Shown here piece by piece: positions 1 through 8,421 of a stretch of DNA of 64,000 nucleotides. The stretch is from Sabulicella glaciei (GTDB lineage Bacteria; Pseudomonadota; Alphaproteobacteria; Acetobacterales; Acetobacteraceae): positions 62,001 to 126,000 of the forward strand of contig NZ_JAPFQI010000005.1 in the NCBI RefSeq assembly GCF_026183895.1, given 5' to 3'. The notes under the pieces are model-generated. The model worked only from the letters and a program-made list of their open reading frames with translations, was not told the DNA's origin and ran no database searches. A program made the position numbers and the translations under genes. Within the stretch, counting starts at the first letter, position 1, and every line of letters starts with the position of its first letter.

Positions 1-1028
1 TGGAGGACGTGGCGGTGTTCCCGACGCTGGGCCAGCCCACCGTCGCCGTGACCATCGACCGCGCCCGCGCCGCGCGCTTCGGCCTCGCCGTCGAGGCGAT
101 CAACGACGTGGTTCAGGCGGCGATCGGCGGGCGCGAGTCGGGCCGCGTCTACGAGCCGGGCGGCGACCGCAACTTCCCCATCGTCGTGCGCCTCGCCGCG
201 GCCTATCGCAACGACCTGGAGAACATCGCCCGCATCCCCGTCGGCGGGCCGCGCGGCGCCGTGTTGGCGGACGTGGCCGATGTGCGCCTCGTCTCGGGCA
301 CGGCCTACGTGTATCGCGAGGACGGGACGCGCTACGTGCCCATCCGCTTCTCCGTGCGCGGGCGCGACCCGGCCAGCGCGGTGCGCGAGGCGCAGGCGCT
401 GGTGGAGCGCGAGTTGCAGATGGCGCCCGGCTACCGCCTCGACTGGGTGGGCGAGTTCCGCAACCTGCAGGAAGCGGTCGGGCGGCTCCTGTTCGTCGTG
501 CCCATCGCGCTCGCGATCATCATGGTCCTGCTCTACGTGCAGTTCGGCAACGTCCGGGAGATGCTGCTGGTCATGGCCATGGTGCCCTTGTCGCTCGTCG
601 GCGGCATCCTGGCGCTGGCCGCGGCGGGGCTGAACTTCTCCGTCCCCGCGGCGATCGGCTTCCTGGCGCTGTTCGGCATCACGGTGATGGAGGGCATCAT
701 CCTGGTGTCGCACTTCAACCACCTGCGGCACGAGGGCATGCCCTGGCGGCAGGCGCTGGACCAGTCGGGCCAGGACCGGCTGCGCCCGGTCTTCATGACC
801 TGCTTCGCCTCCTTCTTCGGGCTGCTGCCCATGGCCCTCGCCACCGGCATCGGCGCCGACGTCACCAAGCCGCTGGCGCTGGTGGTGGTGGGCGGCATCG
901 GCCTCGTGCCCATCTTCATCCTCGTCACCTTTCCCGCGCTGATCGACCGGTTCGGCCGCCCGCGCGACCTGGCGCGCAGCGAGGCTGCCCTAGCCGAACG
1001 GCGCGCCCGCGCAGGACTTCCCGCATGA
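1..1028 (+). CDS. RND efflux permease (CzcA/CusA-like), C-terminal part, cut by the window edge
   Basis: This is the C-terminal third of a resistance-nodulation-division pump of the inner membrane, which drives substrate out of the cell with the proton gradient. The reading frame is open from base 3, so the true start lies outside the window. The first half of the visible part is periplasmic porter/docking domain. From about residue 155 there are clustered membrane helices, including the family-typical stretch FGITVMEGIILVSHFNHLR and the DRLRPVFMTC segment that precedes the last helices. The overall look is closest to heavy-metal-efflux-type (CzcA/CusA) permeases, but the substrate cannot be read from this fragment. 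It overlaps the TolC-type gene by 4 bases, so the two are translationally coupled. Confidence 0.9.
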   Translation, partial: EDVAVFPTLGQPTVAVTIDRARAARFGLAVEAINDVVQAAIGGRESGRVYEPGGDRNFPIVVRLAAAYRNDLENIARIPVGGPRGAVLADVADVRLVSGTAYVYREDGTRYVPIRFSVRGRDPASAVREAQALVERELQMAPGYRLDWVGEFRNLQEAVGRLLFVVPIALAIIMVLLYVQFGNVREMLLVMAMVPLSLVGGILALAAAGLNFSVPAAIGFLALFGITVMEGIILVSHFNHLRHEGMPWRQALDQSGQDRLRPVFMTCFASFFGLLPMALATGIGADVTKPLALVVVGGIGLVPIFILVTFPALIDRFGRPRDLARSEAALAERRARAGLPA

Positions 1029-2458
1029 AGCGTCTCCTTCTTGCCGGCGTGGCGCTGCTCGCCCTTGCCGGACCCGCCTTCGCGCAGAATGGGCAGCGCA
1101 CGCCCAGCGGCTCGCAGCCCCTGCCCCTGCCGACCGGCACGCCGGTGCTGCGCCTTGCCGAGGCGGAGCAGCGCCTCGTCGAGCGCAACCTCGCCGTCAT
1201 CGCCGCGCAGCGCGGGGTCGATGCGGCGCGGGCGCAGCGCCTCGTTTCCTCCTCGCGGCCGCCGCCGGAGGTGAGCGTGGGCAACACCTTCGGCCAGTAC
1301 ACGGAAACGAGCCGCCGCTCCGTGCGCGATGCACGCTTCCTGTCGCCCACCACCAACATCAATGCCGGGCTGACCGTGCTGATCGAGCGCGGGGGCAAGC
1401 GCGAGCTGCGCACGCGCCTCGCCGACGAGAACATCGTGGTGGCGGAGGCGCAGGTCCTGGACGCGCTGCGGCTCCAGCTCTTCACCCTGCGCCAGGCCTT
1501 CATCGCGGCGCTGGCGGCGCGCGCCAACCTGGAGGTCGCGTTCAACAACCGCGAAAGCCTGGACCGGACGGAAGGGCTGCTGGCGCGCCAAGTGCGGGAC
1601 GGCGCCATTCCCGAGGGCGACCTCCTGCGCTTCCAGGCGAGCCGCCTGCCCTTCGAGGCCGAGGTGACGAGCGCCGCCCAGGCCTATGCCGCCGCGGTGG
1701 CGCAGGTCGCTGTCGCGCTCGCCGCCGATGCAGCGTCCTTCAGCCCGGCCCCCGCCCAGGCGCAGCGGCGCCAGACCGCCTCGCAGCCGCGCCTCGTGCT
1801 GCCGCCCGTCGCCTTCGACCTGCGCGGCAACTTCGAGGCCCGGCCCGGCCTGGGCGTGTCGCAGGGCGAATTGCGGGACGCGGTGCAGACCCGGCCCGAC
1901 GTGGTGGTGGCGGCACGGCAGTTCCAGGCGGCGGTGGCGAACACCGACCTCGCCCAGGCGGGGCGATACCGCGACGTGACGGCCAGCGGGGGCTGGAACC
2001 GGACCGCGCTGTCGCAGGACCAGCCGGAAACCGCGCGCCGGAGCTTCGCCAACAACGAACTGTCCTTCAACCTGTCCATCCCGATCTTCACCAACCAGAT
2101 CACCCAGGGGAATATCGGCGTGGCGCGCGGCCAGCAGGGCCAGGCGGAGGCGGCGGCGCGCGCCGCGCTGCTGCAGGCGCGGGCGGATTTCGCCACGGCC
2201 TGGGCCAGCTACGAGCAGTCGCGCAACCTGCTGCGCATCTTCACCGAAGGCGGTGCGCTGAACCGGGCGGAGCAGGCCTATCGCTCGGCCGAGCAGGCCT
2301 ATCTGGCGGGCGGGCGGGCGCTGGTGGACGTGCTGGACGCGCTGCGGACGCTGAACGCCACGCGCGTCGCGGCCAACAACGCGCGCCAATCCTACCTGAC
2401 TGCCCTGGCCCAGCTGGAGGCGGCCACGGGCGTCAGCGGGATCGCGCCGCGGCTTTGA
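1025..2458 (+). CDS. TolC-family outer-membrane efflux protein (CzcC-like)
   Basis: The 477-residue protein has a clear Sec signal peptide (MKRLLLAGVALLALAGPAFA, cleavage before Q) and the alanine-rich, coiled-coil composition of the OEP/TolC family, with two homologous halves. TolC proteins form trimeric outer-membrane ducts that complete RND pumps. The ATG overlaps the stop of the upstream permease by 4 bases, so this is its outer-membrane partner; the periplasmic adaptor is presumably upstream of the window. The 3' end runs 26 bases into the 3' end of the convergent membrane-protein gene. Confidence 0.92.
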   Translation: MKRLLLAGVALLALAGPAFAQNGQRTPSGSQPLPLPTGTPVLRLAEAEQRLVERNLAVIAAQRGVDAARAQRLVSSSRPPPEVSVGNTFGQYTETSRRSVRDARFLSPTTNINAGLTVLIERGGKRELRTRLADENIVVAEAQVLDALRLQLFTLRQAFIAALAARANLEVAFNNRESLDRTEGLLARQVRDGAIPEGDLLRFQASRLPFEAEVTSAAQAYAAAVAQVAVALAADAASFSPAPAQAQRRQTASQPRLVLPPVAFDLRGNFEARPGLGVSQGELRDAVQTRPDVVVAARQFQAAVANTDLAQAGRYRDVTASGGWNRTALSQDQPETARRSFANNELSFNLSIPIFTNQITQGNIGVARGQQGQAEAAARAALLQARADFATAWASYEQSRNLLRIFTEGGALNRAEQAYRSAEQAYLAGGRALVDVLDALRTLNATRVAANNARQSYLTALAQLEAATGVSGIAPRL

Positions 2459-3761
2459 GCCACGGCGCCCAGAGCAGGGCGAGCAACGGCACCAGCCAGG
2501 CCACCCGCGCGCCGTAGCGGTGATGCGGCATGGACAGCGCGCCGGTGGCGAAGGCATTGCCGATCACGCCGGCCAGCACGGCGAGGATCAGCCCGGCCTC
2601 GCGCCGCCGTCCGGCGCGCCAGGCACGCAGTGCGGAGAGCGCGGCGAAGGGTGCGGCCAGCGCCACCAAGATCGGGTGCAACCAGACGATGACGCGGGCC
2701 TCGTCCAGTAGCAGGTCGCGCTGCTGCGCCGCCGCCTCGTAGGCGCGGAGTTCGGAGAGTGGGAAGCCCTGGACGAGGCGCTGCCGCACCCCCTCCCCCA
2801 CATCCGCGGCCCCCAACGTGTCGCCGATCCGCATGAGGCGGAGCTGGCGCAGCCCGTTGCCCAGGGCCTGCCAAACCAGGGTCGCCGGCTCGCGCCGGAT
2901 CGTTTCGCGCACGATCTCCCGCGCCTCGTCGGACAGCAGGACGCCGCCGAGGAAGCGCGGCTGCCCGTCCGGGCCGCGATTCACCGGGCTGTCGCCATTC
3001 CACAGGAACAGGTCGGAATTGGTGGGGAGCGCGCCGGCGAAGGCGCAGAGATACCAGCCGCGCGCGGGGCACAGCGCCTCCACCGTCCGCGCGGCGGGGC
3101 CATCGGCGACGAGGCGCGCGAGAAGAAAGGTGGAGCCGTGCGGCGAGAGCGCGAACCGCCCATGCCCCACCGCATTGGTCGCGAGCAGCAGCAGGACGGC
3201 GCCGGCGAGCGGGATCGAGGCGCGGAGCAGCGCGCGCCACTCGCGCAGCAGGAGGGCGAGCGCCAGCACGGTGAGCAGCATCGGGATGTTGGACAGGTGC
3301 GCCGCCGCCGCGACGCTGCCCAGCAAGGCGAGCCAGAGCCGCTCGCCGCGCCCCAGCCCCTCCCAGTGCCAGCCGAGCAGCGCGGCGGAGACCAGCGCCA
3401 CCGGCACCAGGATGTCTGGCATGACCATCGCCGCCGACCAGGGGGCGGTGGTGAACAGCGCCAGGGCGGCGCAGAGCAGGAGGTGGCGCAGCGGCGCCGC
3501 CCGCCCCGCGGCACGGGCCAGCAACCAGACGATGTGCGAGACGAGGATGCCCTGCGCTAGCACCGTGCCCCACAGCGTCAGGTGCCAATGCCCGAGGAAG
3601 GCGAAGGGGCCGTAGATCCAGGGCTTGTCCCAGATCATCAGGGGCTCGACCGTCTGCGCCAGAAAGGCGGCGCTGTCGGAGAAGAGCAGCGGGTAGCCGT
3701 TGAGGAAGGCGGGCCAGAGGAGAAGCAGCGCCCCGCCCAGGATGGCGGCGACCTGCCTCAC
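2433..3761 (-). CDS. Polytopic membrane protein, possibly GT-C-like; function unknown
   Basis: The 442 residues are mostly hydrophobic, with roughly ten predicted transmembrane segments starting at residue 5. A short conserved-looking loop after the first helix (LLFSDSAAFL) contains an acidic residue, in the position where GT-C glycosyltransferases such as the ArnT/PMT families carry a catalytic Asp. That similarity is only topological, and no enzyme activity should be assumed. The start overlaps the moaE stop by 4 bases, so it is the last gene of the uvrC-pgsA-moaDE run. Its 3' end overlaps the convergent TolC-type gene by 26 bases. Confidence 0.75.
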   Translation of the reverse strand: MRQVAAILGGALLLLWPAFLNGYPLLFSDSAAFLAQTVEPLMIWDKPWIYGPFAFLGHWHLTLWGTVLAQGILVSHIVWLLARAAGRAAPLRHLLLCAALALFTTAPWSAAMVMPDILVPVALVSAALLGWHWEGLGRGERLWLALLGSVAAAAHLSNIPMLLTVLALALLLREWRALLRASIPLAGAVLLLLATNAVGHGRFALSPHGSTFLLARLVADGPAARTVEALCPARGWYLCAFAGALPTNSDLFLWNGDSPVNRGPDGQPRFLGGVLLSDEAREIVRETIRREPATLVWQALGNGLRQLRLMRIGDTLGAADVGEGVRQRLVQGFPLSELRAYEAAAQQRDLLLDEARVIVWLHPILVALAAPFAALSALRAWRAGRRREAGLILAVLAGVIGNAFATGALSMPHHRYGARVAWLVPLLALLWAPWLKAAARSR

Positions 3762-4213
3762 CAGCGCGAGGCGGCGTCCTCGTCCGCCGTGCGGGCCTCC
3801 ACCCAGCGCGAACCGCCCTCGGCCAGTTCCTCGCGCTTCCAGAACGGGGCCTTGGTCTTCAGCCAGTCCATCAGGAAGGCGCAGGACTCCAGCGCGGCGG
3901 CGCGGTGGGCGCTGGCGGTGAGAACGAGGACGATGGGCTCGCCCGGGGCGATGCGGCCGTGGCGGTGGATCACGGTGCAGGCCGAGAGCGGCCAGCGCGC
4001 CATCGCCTCCTCCGCGATGCGGGTGAGGGCGCGCTCGGTCATGCCGGGGTAGTGTTCCAGCACCATGGCGCGCAACCCGTCATCGGCGCGGCACAGCCCG
4101 GTGAAGGAGGCCAGCGCCCCGACATCCGTGCGGCCTTCGGTGAGGCGCGCGGCCTCCGCCGCCGCGTCGAAGGGCGCTTCCTGGACGAGGATGCGCGGCG
4201 CCATCTCAGCCAC
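3758..4213 (-). CDS. moaE: Molybdopterin synthase catalytic subunit MoaE
   Basis: MoaE, with MoaD, converts cyclic pyranopterin monophosphate to molybdopterin in the cytoplasm. The 151-residue protein has the usual length and the family landmarks: HRHGRIAPGEP near residue 80 and the lysine-containing KTKAPFWKRE segment near residue 120, which holds the active-site lysines. Two starts are possible: a GTG at 4213, used here and overlapping the moaD stop, or an ATG at 4204 one base after that stop. Adjacency to moaD confirms the assignment. The 3' end overlaps the next gene by 4 bases. Confidence 0.95.
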   Translation of the reverse strand: MAEMAPRILVQEAPFDAAAEAARLTEGRTDVGALASFTGLCRADDGLRAMVLEHYPGMTERALTRIAEEAMARWPLSACTVIHRHGRIAPGEPIVLVLTASAHRAAALESCAFLMDWLKTKAPFWKREELAEGGSRWVEARTADEDAASRW

Positions 4214-4457
4214 CCGTGACGGGGGGAAAGAAGGCGACCTCGTCGCCCGGCGCGACCGGGGTGTCGGGGGTGGCGAAGTCCTGGTTCACCGCGGCGCGGA
4301 TGGTGCGGCGATTCTCGAAGGCGGCCGCGTGGCCGGGCGAGCGCCCGGCCAGGTGCTCGACCAGCGCGGCCACGTCGCGCACGCCCTCGGGCAGGGCGAT
4401 CTCCTCCTCCGCCACGCCGGTCCTTTCGCGCACCCAGGCGAAATAAAGGATCTTCAT
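4206..4457 (-). CDS. moaD: Molybdopterin synthase sulfur-carrier subunit MoaD
   Basis: This is an 83-residue ubiquitin-fold protein ending in the diagnostic Gly-Gly (FFPPVTGG). The C-terminal glycine is adenylated and converted to a thiocarboxylate that donates sulfur to MoaE. It begins MKILYFAWVRERTG, typical of MoaD. It is directly upstream of and overlaps moaE, with the lipoprotein gene 4 bases upstream on the same strand, so the group is probably one transcript from the uvrC side. Confidence 0.95.
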   Translation of the reverse strand: MKILYFAWVRERTGVAEEEIALPEGVRDVAALVEHLAGRSPGHAAAFENRRTIRAAVNQDFATPDTPVAPGDEVAFFPPVTGG

Positions 4458-4461
4458 GCCG

Positions 4462-5103
4462 TCACCGTGGGGTGGGCACCTGCTCCACCCGGCCCGGCTC
4501 GATGATGGTGGTCACGGCGCCGTCGCGGATGGCGACGCCGGGGCCTTGCGGCGACAGGGTGGTGGAAACGTTGCCGGTGCCGGTGGTCGTGGTGGTGGGG
4601 CCGCGCGTCGTGGGCAGCACCTGCCCGTCGGCGCGGAAGGGGCGCGGCGGCGGCTCGGGGATGGGGACGCTGGGCGGCACCACGTTCTGCGGCGCGCGCT
4701 GCGGCGGGAAGCTGAGCGCATCGGGCGGCGGCGAGGAGGAGCCGCGCCGGCCGCGCCGGATCTCGTTGCCCGGATCTTCCAGCCCCATGCGCTGGTTGCC
4801 GATGCCGCGCAGCGCCTCGTCCGGATTGGCCAGGGTGGCGCGCGGGGTGTCGTCGGCGGGCCACATGTCGCCCGGCTCGGGGCGCAGCGCCGCCGCAGGA
4901 TCCGGGGCCACGCCGCCCGCGCGGACGCGCTGCACCGTCAGGCTGTCGCCCGGCGACGCGGCGCGCATCCCGCCCCATTGCGGCCCGTAGCGTCCGCTGA
5001 AATCGGTCAGCCCGTCGGTGAGGCGGGAGAGGCCCCGCTCGACCCCGGCGCAGCCCGGCAGGAGCAACGCGAGGAGCAGCAAGGGGAGCGGTCGGGGACC
5101 CAT
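4462..5103 (-). CDS. Proline-rich putative lipoprotein, hypothetical
   Basis: The 213-residue product starts with a lipoprotein signal peptide and lipobox LLPGC (Cys at about residue 18), then a low-complexity region rich in Pro, Arg and Thr with no recognisable enzyme domain. It is probably anchored in the outer membrane or facing the periplasm. An ATG at 5103 is preferred; a TTG directly before it is also in frame. The gene sits between pgsA and moaD on the same strand, 4 bases from moaD. Function is unknown, and nothing in the sequence ties it to molybdopterin or lipid synthesis beyond position. Confidence 0.7.
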   Translation of the reverse strand: MGPRPLPLLLLALLLPGCAGVERGLSRLTDGLTDFSGRYGPQWGGMRAASPGDSLTVQRVRAGGVAPDPAAALRPEPGDMWPADDTPRATLANPDEALRGIGNQRMGLEDPGNEIRRGRRGSSSPPPDALSFPPQRAPQNVVPPSVPIPEPPPRPFRADGQVLPTTRGPTTTTTGTGNVSTTLSPQGPGVAIRDGAVTTIIEPGRVEQVPTPR

Positions 5104-5164
5104 CAAGAACTCCAGGGCAACGGACGGAAGGTGGGCCGGACAATGCGCCGCAACAAGGTGAACC

Positions 5165-5773
5165 TCAAGGCCGGCCCCGTTCCCGCGCCGCGTCGGGCAT
5201 CGGGACGGGCGAGGCGTGGCGCAGCCCCGCGAGCAGGTAGTCCTTGCCCGTCAGCAACGTCAGGATCGCGGCGGTCCACAGCATCACCTCGCCCAGCAGC
5301 CCGATGGGCAGGAAGCCGAGGCCGATGACGGCGGCGCCGGAATCGCCGGCCAGCAGCACGCCCAGCGCCCCCATCTGGAAGCCAGTCTTCCACTTGGCGA
5401 GCTTGGTCACCGGCAGGCCGATCCGCAGCCCGGCGAGGTATTCGCGCAGGCCGGAGACCAGGATCTCCCGCAGCAGGATCACGATGGCGGGCAGGAGCGA
5501 CCAGTTGGGCAGGCGCTCGAACCCCGCGAGGCACATCAGCGCCGCCCCCACCAGCAGCTTGTCGGCGATCGGGTCCAGCATCCGGCCGAAATCGGAGGTG
5601 ATCTGGCGGTCGCGGGCGATCTTGCCGTCGAAATAGTCGGTGATGGCGGCGGCCGAGAACACCGCGCAGGCGGCCATGTCGGCCCAGGGCTGGCGCAGCG
5701 CCGCCAGGGCCACCAGCAGGGGGATGGCCACGATGCGGGAAAGCGTCAGCAGGTTGGGCAGGTCGGTCGGCAC
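5165..5773 (-). CDS. pgsA: CDP-diacylglycerol-glycerol-3-phosphate 3-phosphatidyltransferase
   Basis: PgsA makes phosphatidylglycerophosphate from CDP-diacylglycerol and glycerol 3-phosphate, the committed step to phosphatidylglycerol and cardiolipin in the inner membrane. The 202-residue protein carries the full CDP-alcohol phosphotransferase motif D-G-x2-A-R-x8-G-x3-D-x3-D at residues 49-71 (D49, G50, A53, R54, G63, D67, D71) and several hydrophobic helices. The start codon is GTG. It lies 52 bases downstream of uvrC on the same strand, a pairing common in Alphaproteobacteria and also known in gamma-proteobacteria. Confidence 0.96.
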   Translation of the reverse strand: MPTDLPNLLTLSRIVAIPLLVALAALRQPWADMAACAVFSAAAITDYFDGKIARDRQITSDFGRMLDPIADKLLVGAALMCLAGFERLPNWSLLPAIVILLREILVSGLREYLAGLRIGLPVTKLAKWKTGFQMGALGVLLAGDSGAAVIGLGFLPIGLLGEVMLWTAAILTLLTGKDYLLAGLRHASPVPMPDAARERGRP

Positions 5774-5825
5774 AGGCGATTCTTAAAGCAGAACGAAGGC
5801 ATCGGCCATCGCCGCGCGGGGTAAC

Positions 5826-7730
5826 TCAGCTCCCCCCCCCCTGCGGGACGGTGGCACCCGGGTGGAAATGGCCGTGGATGCGCCGGGCGAGGCTGCGCCC
5901 GATGCCGGGGCAATTGGCCAGGTCGTCCTCGCCCGCGTTCCGCACTCCCCGCGCCGAGCCGAAATGGTTGAGCAGGCGGCGCTTCACCGCCGCGCCCACG
6001 CCGGGGATGTCGTCCAGCTCGCTGCGCGTCATCGCCTTGGCGCGGCCAGCGCGGTGGGCGCCGATGACGAAGCGGTGCGCCTCGTCCCGCAGGCGCTGGA
6101 GGTAGTAAAGGACGGGGTCGCGCGGGGGCAGCTGGAAGGCCTCGCGCCCGGCCATGTGGAACCATTCGCGCCCCGCGTCGCGGTCGACACCCTTGGCGAT
6201 GGCGACCAGCGGGATGTCCTCCAGCCCCAGGTCGCGCATCACCTCCAGCGCCACGTTCAACTGGCCCACCCCGCCATCGATGAGCACGAGGTCGGGCCAG
6301 CCCGGCTCGGCCCGGGTCGGGTCTTCCTTCAGGGCGCGGGAGAAGCGGCGGTCCAGCACCTCGCGCATCATGGCGAAGTCGTCGCCCGGCTTCGCCTCCT
6401 TGATGGAGAATTTCCGGTAGGCGTTCTTCATGAACCCCGCCGGCCCGGCGACGATCATCGCGCCATAGGCCGCGGTGCCCTGGATGTGGCTGTTGTCGTA
6501 GACCTCGATCCGCTCCGGCCGCTCCGGCAGGTCGAAGAGGCGCTGCGCCCCGTCCAGGAGCTGCGCCTGGGCGGTGGACTCCGCCAGCCGCCGCTCCAGC
6601 GCCTCGCGCGCGTTGGTGGCGGCGTGCTCGACGAGGCGCAGCTTGTCGCCGCGCCTGGGCGTGTGGAACTCCACCTTGCGGCCGGCCTTGTCCGACAGCG
6701 CCTCGGCGAGAAGCGCGGCCTCGGGCGCCTCCACCGCGGTGAGGATGAGGGGCGGCGGCGGGAGGTCAGCGTAGAGCTGCGCCAGGAAGGAGCCCATCAC
6801 CTCCTCCGGCGTGATGTCGGAGCGGGAATGGGAGAGGAAATAGGGGCGGTTGCCATTGTTGCGCCCGCCGCGGAAGAAGAAGACCTGCACGCAGCTCTGG
6901 CCGGCGGCCATGTGCAGCGCCACCACATCGGCATCGCCCAGCCCTTCCACGTTGATGCGGCTGCTGCCCTGGACATGCGTCAGGCCGCGGATGCGGTCGC
7001 GCAGCGCGGCGGCGCGCTCGAACTCCAGCGCCTCCGCCGCCTGTTCCATCTCAGCGGCGAGGCGCTTCTGGATGGAGGGGACGTGGCCGGCGAGGAACTG
7101 CTTCGCCTCCGCCACCAGAGACCGGTAGTCGTCGCGGCCGATGCGCTCCACGCAGGGAGCGGAGCAGCGCTTGATCTGGTGCAGCAGGCAGGGGCGCTCG
7201 CGGTTCTCGAACACCGTGTCGTTGCAGGAGCGCAGGAGGAAGACGCGCTGCAGCGCCGTCAGCGTCTGGTTCACCGCCCAGACCGAGGCGAAGGGGCCGT
7301 AATAGGACGCGCCCTTGCGCCGCTCCCCACGATGCTTGCTGATCTGCGGCCAGGGGTGGTCGTCGCTGATGACCAGCCAGGGAAAGGATTTGTCGTCGCG
7401 AAGGACGATGTTGTAGCGCGGCCGCAGGCGCTTGATGAGGTTGGCCTCGAGCAGCAGCGCCTCCGCCTCGCTGGCCGTGGTCACGACCTCGAGGCGGCGC
7501 GTCTCGTGCACCATGCGCTTCAGCCGCTCGGGCAGGCGGGCGGTCTGGGTGTAGGAATAGACGCGCTTCCGCAGAGCGCGCGCCTTGCCGACATAGAGCA
7601 CGTCCCCCTTGCCATCGAGCATCCGGTACACGCCGGGCGCCAGGGGCAGGGTGGTCAACGCCGCCTCGATCGCCTGCACGCCCTGGAGGAGCGGCGGCGG
7701 AGGGGTTTCGGTGAGTTCGTGATCACTCAT
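5826..7730 (-). CDS. uvrC: Excinuclease ABC subunit C (UvrC)
   Basis: UvrC makes both incisions around a bulky DNA lesion after UvrA/UvrB recognition. The 634-residue protein shows the GIY-YIG nuclease domain near the N-terminus ([10 protein letters not shown]...LYVGKA), the Cys-rich patch around RSCNDTVF...[15 protein letters not shown], a UVR motif for UvrB contact, the RNase H-like 3'-incision domain ([15 protein letters not shown]) and C-terminal helix-hairpin-helix motifs ([25 protein letters not shown]). The frame is open 19 codons further upstream, but MSDHELTE at 7730 fits the family better. It is the first gene of the run down to 2433. Confidence 0.96.
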   Translation of the reverse strand: MSDHELTETPPPPLLQGVQAIEAALTTLPLAPGVYRMLDGKGDVLYVGKARALRKRVYSYTQTARLPERLKRMVHETRRLEVVTTASEAEALLLEANLIKRLRPRYNIVLRDDKSFPWLVISDDHPWPQISKHRGERRKGASYYGPFASVWAVNQTLTALQRVFLLRSCNDTVFENRERPCLLHQIKRCSAPCVERIGRDDYRSLVAEAKQFLAGHVPSIQKRLAAEMEQAAEALEFERAAALRDRIRGLTHVQGSSRINVEGLGDADVVALHMAAGQSCVQVFFFRGGRNNGNRPYFLSHSRSDITPEEVMGSFLAQLYADLPPPPLILTAVEAPEAALLAEALSDKAGRKVEFHTPRRGDKLRLVEHAATNAREALERRLAESTAQAQLLDGAQRLFDLPERPERIEVYDNSHIQGTAAYGAMIVAGPAGFMKNAYRKFSIKEAKPGDDFAMMREVLDRRFSRALKEDPTRAEPGWPDLVLIDGGVGQLNVALEVMRDLGLEDIPLVAIAKGVDRDAGREWFHMAGREAFQLPPRDPVLYYLQRLRDEAHRFVIGAHRAGRAKAMTRSELDDIPGVGAAVKRRLLNHFGSARGVRNAGEDDLANCPGIGRSLARRIHGHFHPGATVPQGGGS

Positions 7731-7762
7731 GCGATGCAGCAACGCCACTTGTCCACGGAAGC

Positions 7763-7771
7763 TGTGGATAA
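7763..7771 (-). promoter_or_regulatory. Perfect DnaA-box consensus 9-mer
   Basis: The minus strand reads TTATCCACA, exactly the consensus DnaA box. A weaker relative (TTGTCCACG, plus strand, 7749-7757) lies 5 bases away, and an AT-rich stretch follows on the folB side. One box in 64 kb could be chance, so a function as origin or DnaA-regulated site of uvrC is only a possibility. Confidence 0.4.
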
Positions 7772-8005
7772 GCCTGTGAGCGAACAAGCGTCGATGCTGG
7801 CCAAGGCCAGGGAGTCCCTGGGTTTCGCCACGTTTGCTTTACTTTTGTGCAACATAACATGTCTTTGATTTCGCTGCATTTTTTCGAGAAAGACGGCATG
7901 AGAATGTGGCAAGATACGTGAAAAAACTTACATGCAACCCTCTGGCCATGGGATGCCAAGAGACAGTGGATGAAAACCACAATGGGCCAGAGATTCACCT
8001 TGACT

Positions 8006-8031
8006 CGGCGGTCCCCAGCGGGGCTCCGCCG
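8006..8031 (-). terminator. Strong GC hairpin just after folB
   Basis: Directly 3' of the folB stop the minus strand can fold into a stem of six outer and four inner G-C-rich pairs, with a small bulge and a 3-base loop. No U-run follows, so it is either a Rho-dependent pause or an mRNA-stabilising 3' end rather than a classical intrinsic terminator. Confidence 0.35.
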
Positions 8032-8037
8032 GACCCG

Positions 8038-8421
8038 TCAAAGCCGGGTGCGCTCGATCGTCACGCCGACACTGGCGATGTCGGGAAAGGCATCGGGCTT
8101 TTCAATGGAGACGCGGGCGAGGCGCACGCGGGGGTCCACTAGGGCGGCGGCGGCCACCGTCTCGGCCAGCGTTTCCACCAGCATGACATGGCCACGCGCC
8201 ACCGCCTCGCGCGTCGCCTGCACCACCCGGTCGTAATCCACCACGCGGGCGAGGTCGTCCGGGCCGATCCCGACCGCCGCGCTCTCATCCTCCACCGCCA
8301 GCTCGATATGGACCAGGATGCGCTGCGGCGCCGCCTTTTCGTGCGCATGGACGCCCAGCCGCGCCTGAAGTTCGAGGCCGCGCACGAAGACCTGACGCAA
8401 CCGCAGCGGATGGGCGCTCAA
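8038..8421 (-). CDS. folB: Dihydroneopterin aldolase family protein (FolB), TTG start
   Basis: The 127-residue protein is a FolB-family enzyme that cleaves 7,8-dihydroneopterin to 6-hydroxymethyl-dihydropterin and glycolaldehyde, or epimerises the side chain, in folate/pterin synthesis. Visible family features are the HAHEK glutamate segment near residue 27, VVDYDRV (active-site Tyr), LVETLAE, and the catalytic lysine in SIEKPDAFPD. No ATG or GTG gives a full domain. The start is read as TTG at 8421, overlapping the upstream stop as TTGA, with a GGAGGAG ribosome-binding site 6-8 bases upstream. It is translationally coupled to the FolM-like SDR. Either FolB or FolX activity is possible. Confidence 0.9.
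   Translation of the reverse strand: MSAHPLRLRQVFVRGLELQARLGVHAHEKAAPQRILVHIELAVEDESAAVGIGPDDLARVVDYDRVVQATREAVARGHVMLVETLAETVAAAALVDPRVRLARVSIEKPDAFPDIASVGVTIERTRL

Larger units (their letters stand above)
7731..8037. other. Gene-free, AT-richer region between folB and uvrC
   Basis: About 300 bases with clearly lower GC than the flanks, especially 7830-7980. It must hold the uvrC promoter on the minus strand, but no convincing -35/-10 pair could be fixed. It contains one perfect DnaA-box 9-mer, overlapping inverted repeats around 7797-7822 (GGCC and CCAGGGA arms), and the folB-side hairpin at 8006-8031. Short open frames here (up to 91 codons) lack ribosome-binding sites and family likeness. 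Confidence 0.6.

Noticed and set aside
533-2557. A 674-codon minus-strand frame antisense to the TolC-type gene
   Set aside because: Overlaps two supported genes and shows Arg/His-rich antisense composition only.
7727-7998. Short minus-strand frames of 61 and 91 codons in the uvrC upstream gap
   Set aside because: No ribosome-binding site or family likeness, and they run through the AT-rich non-coding stretch.
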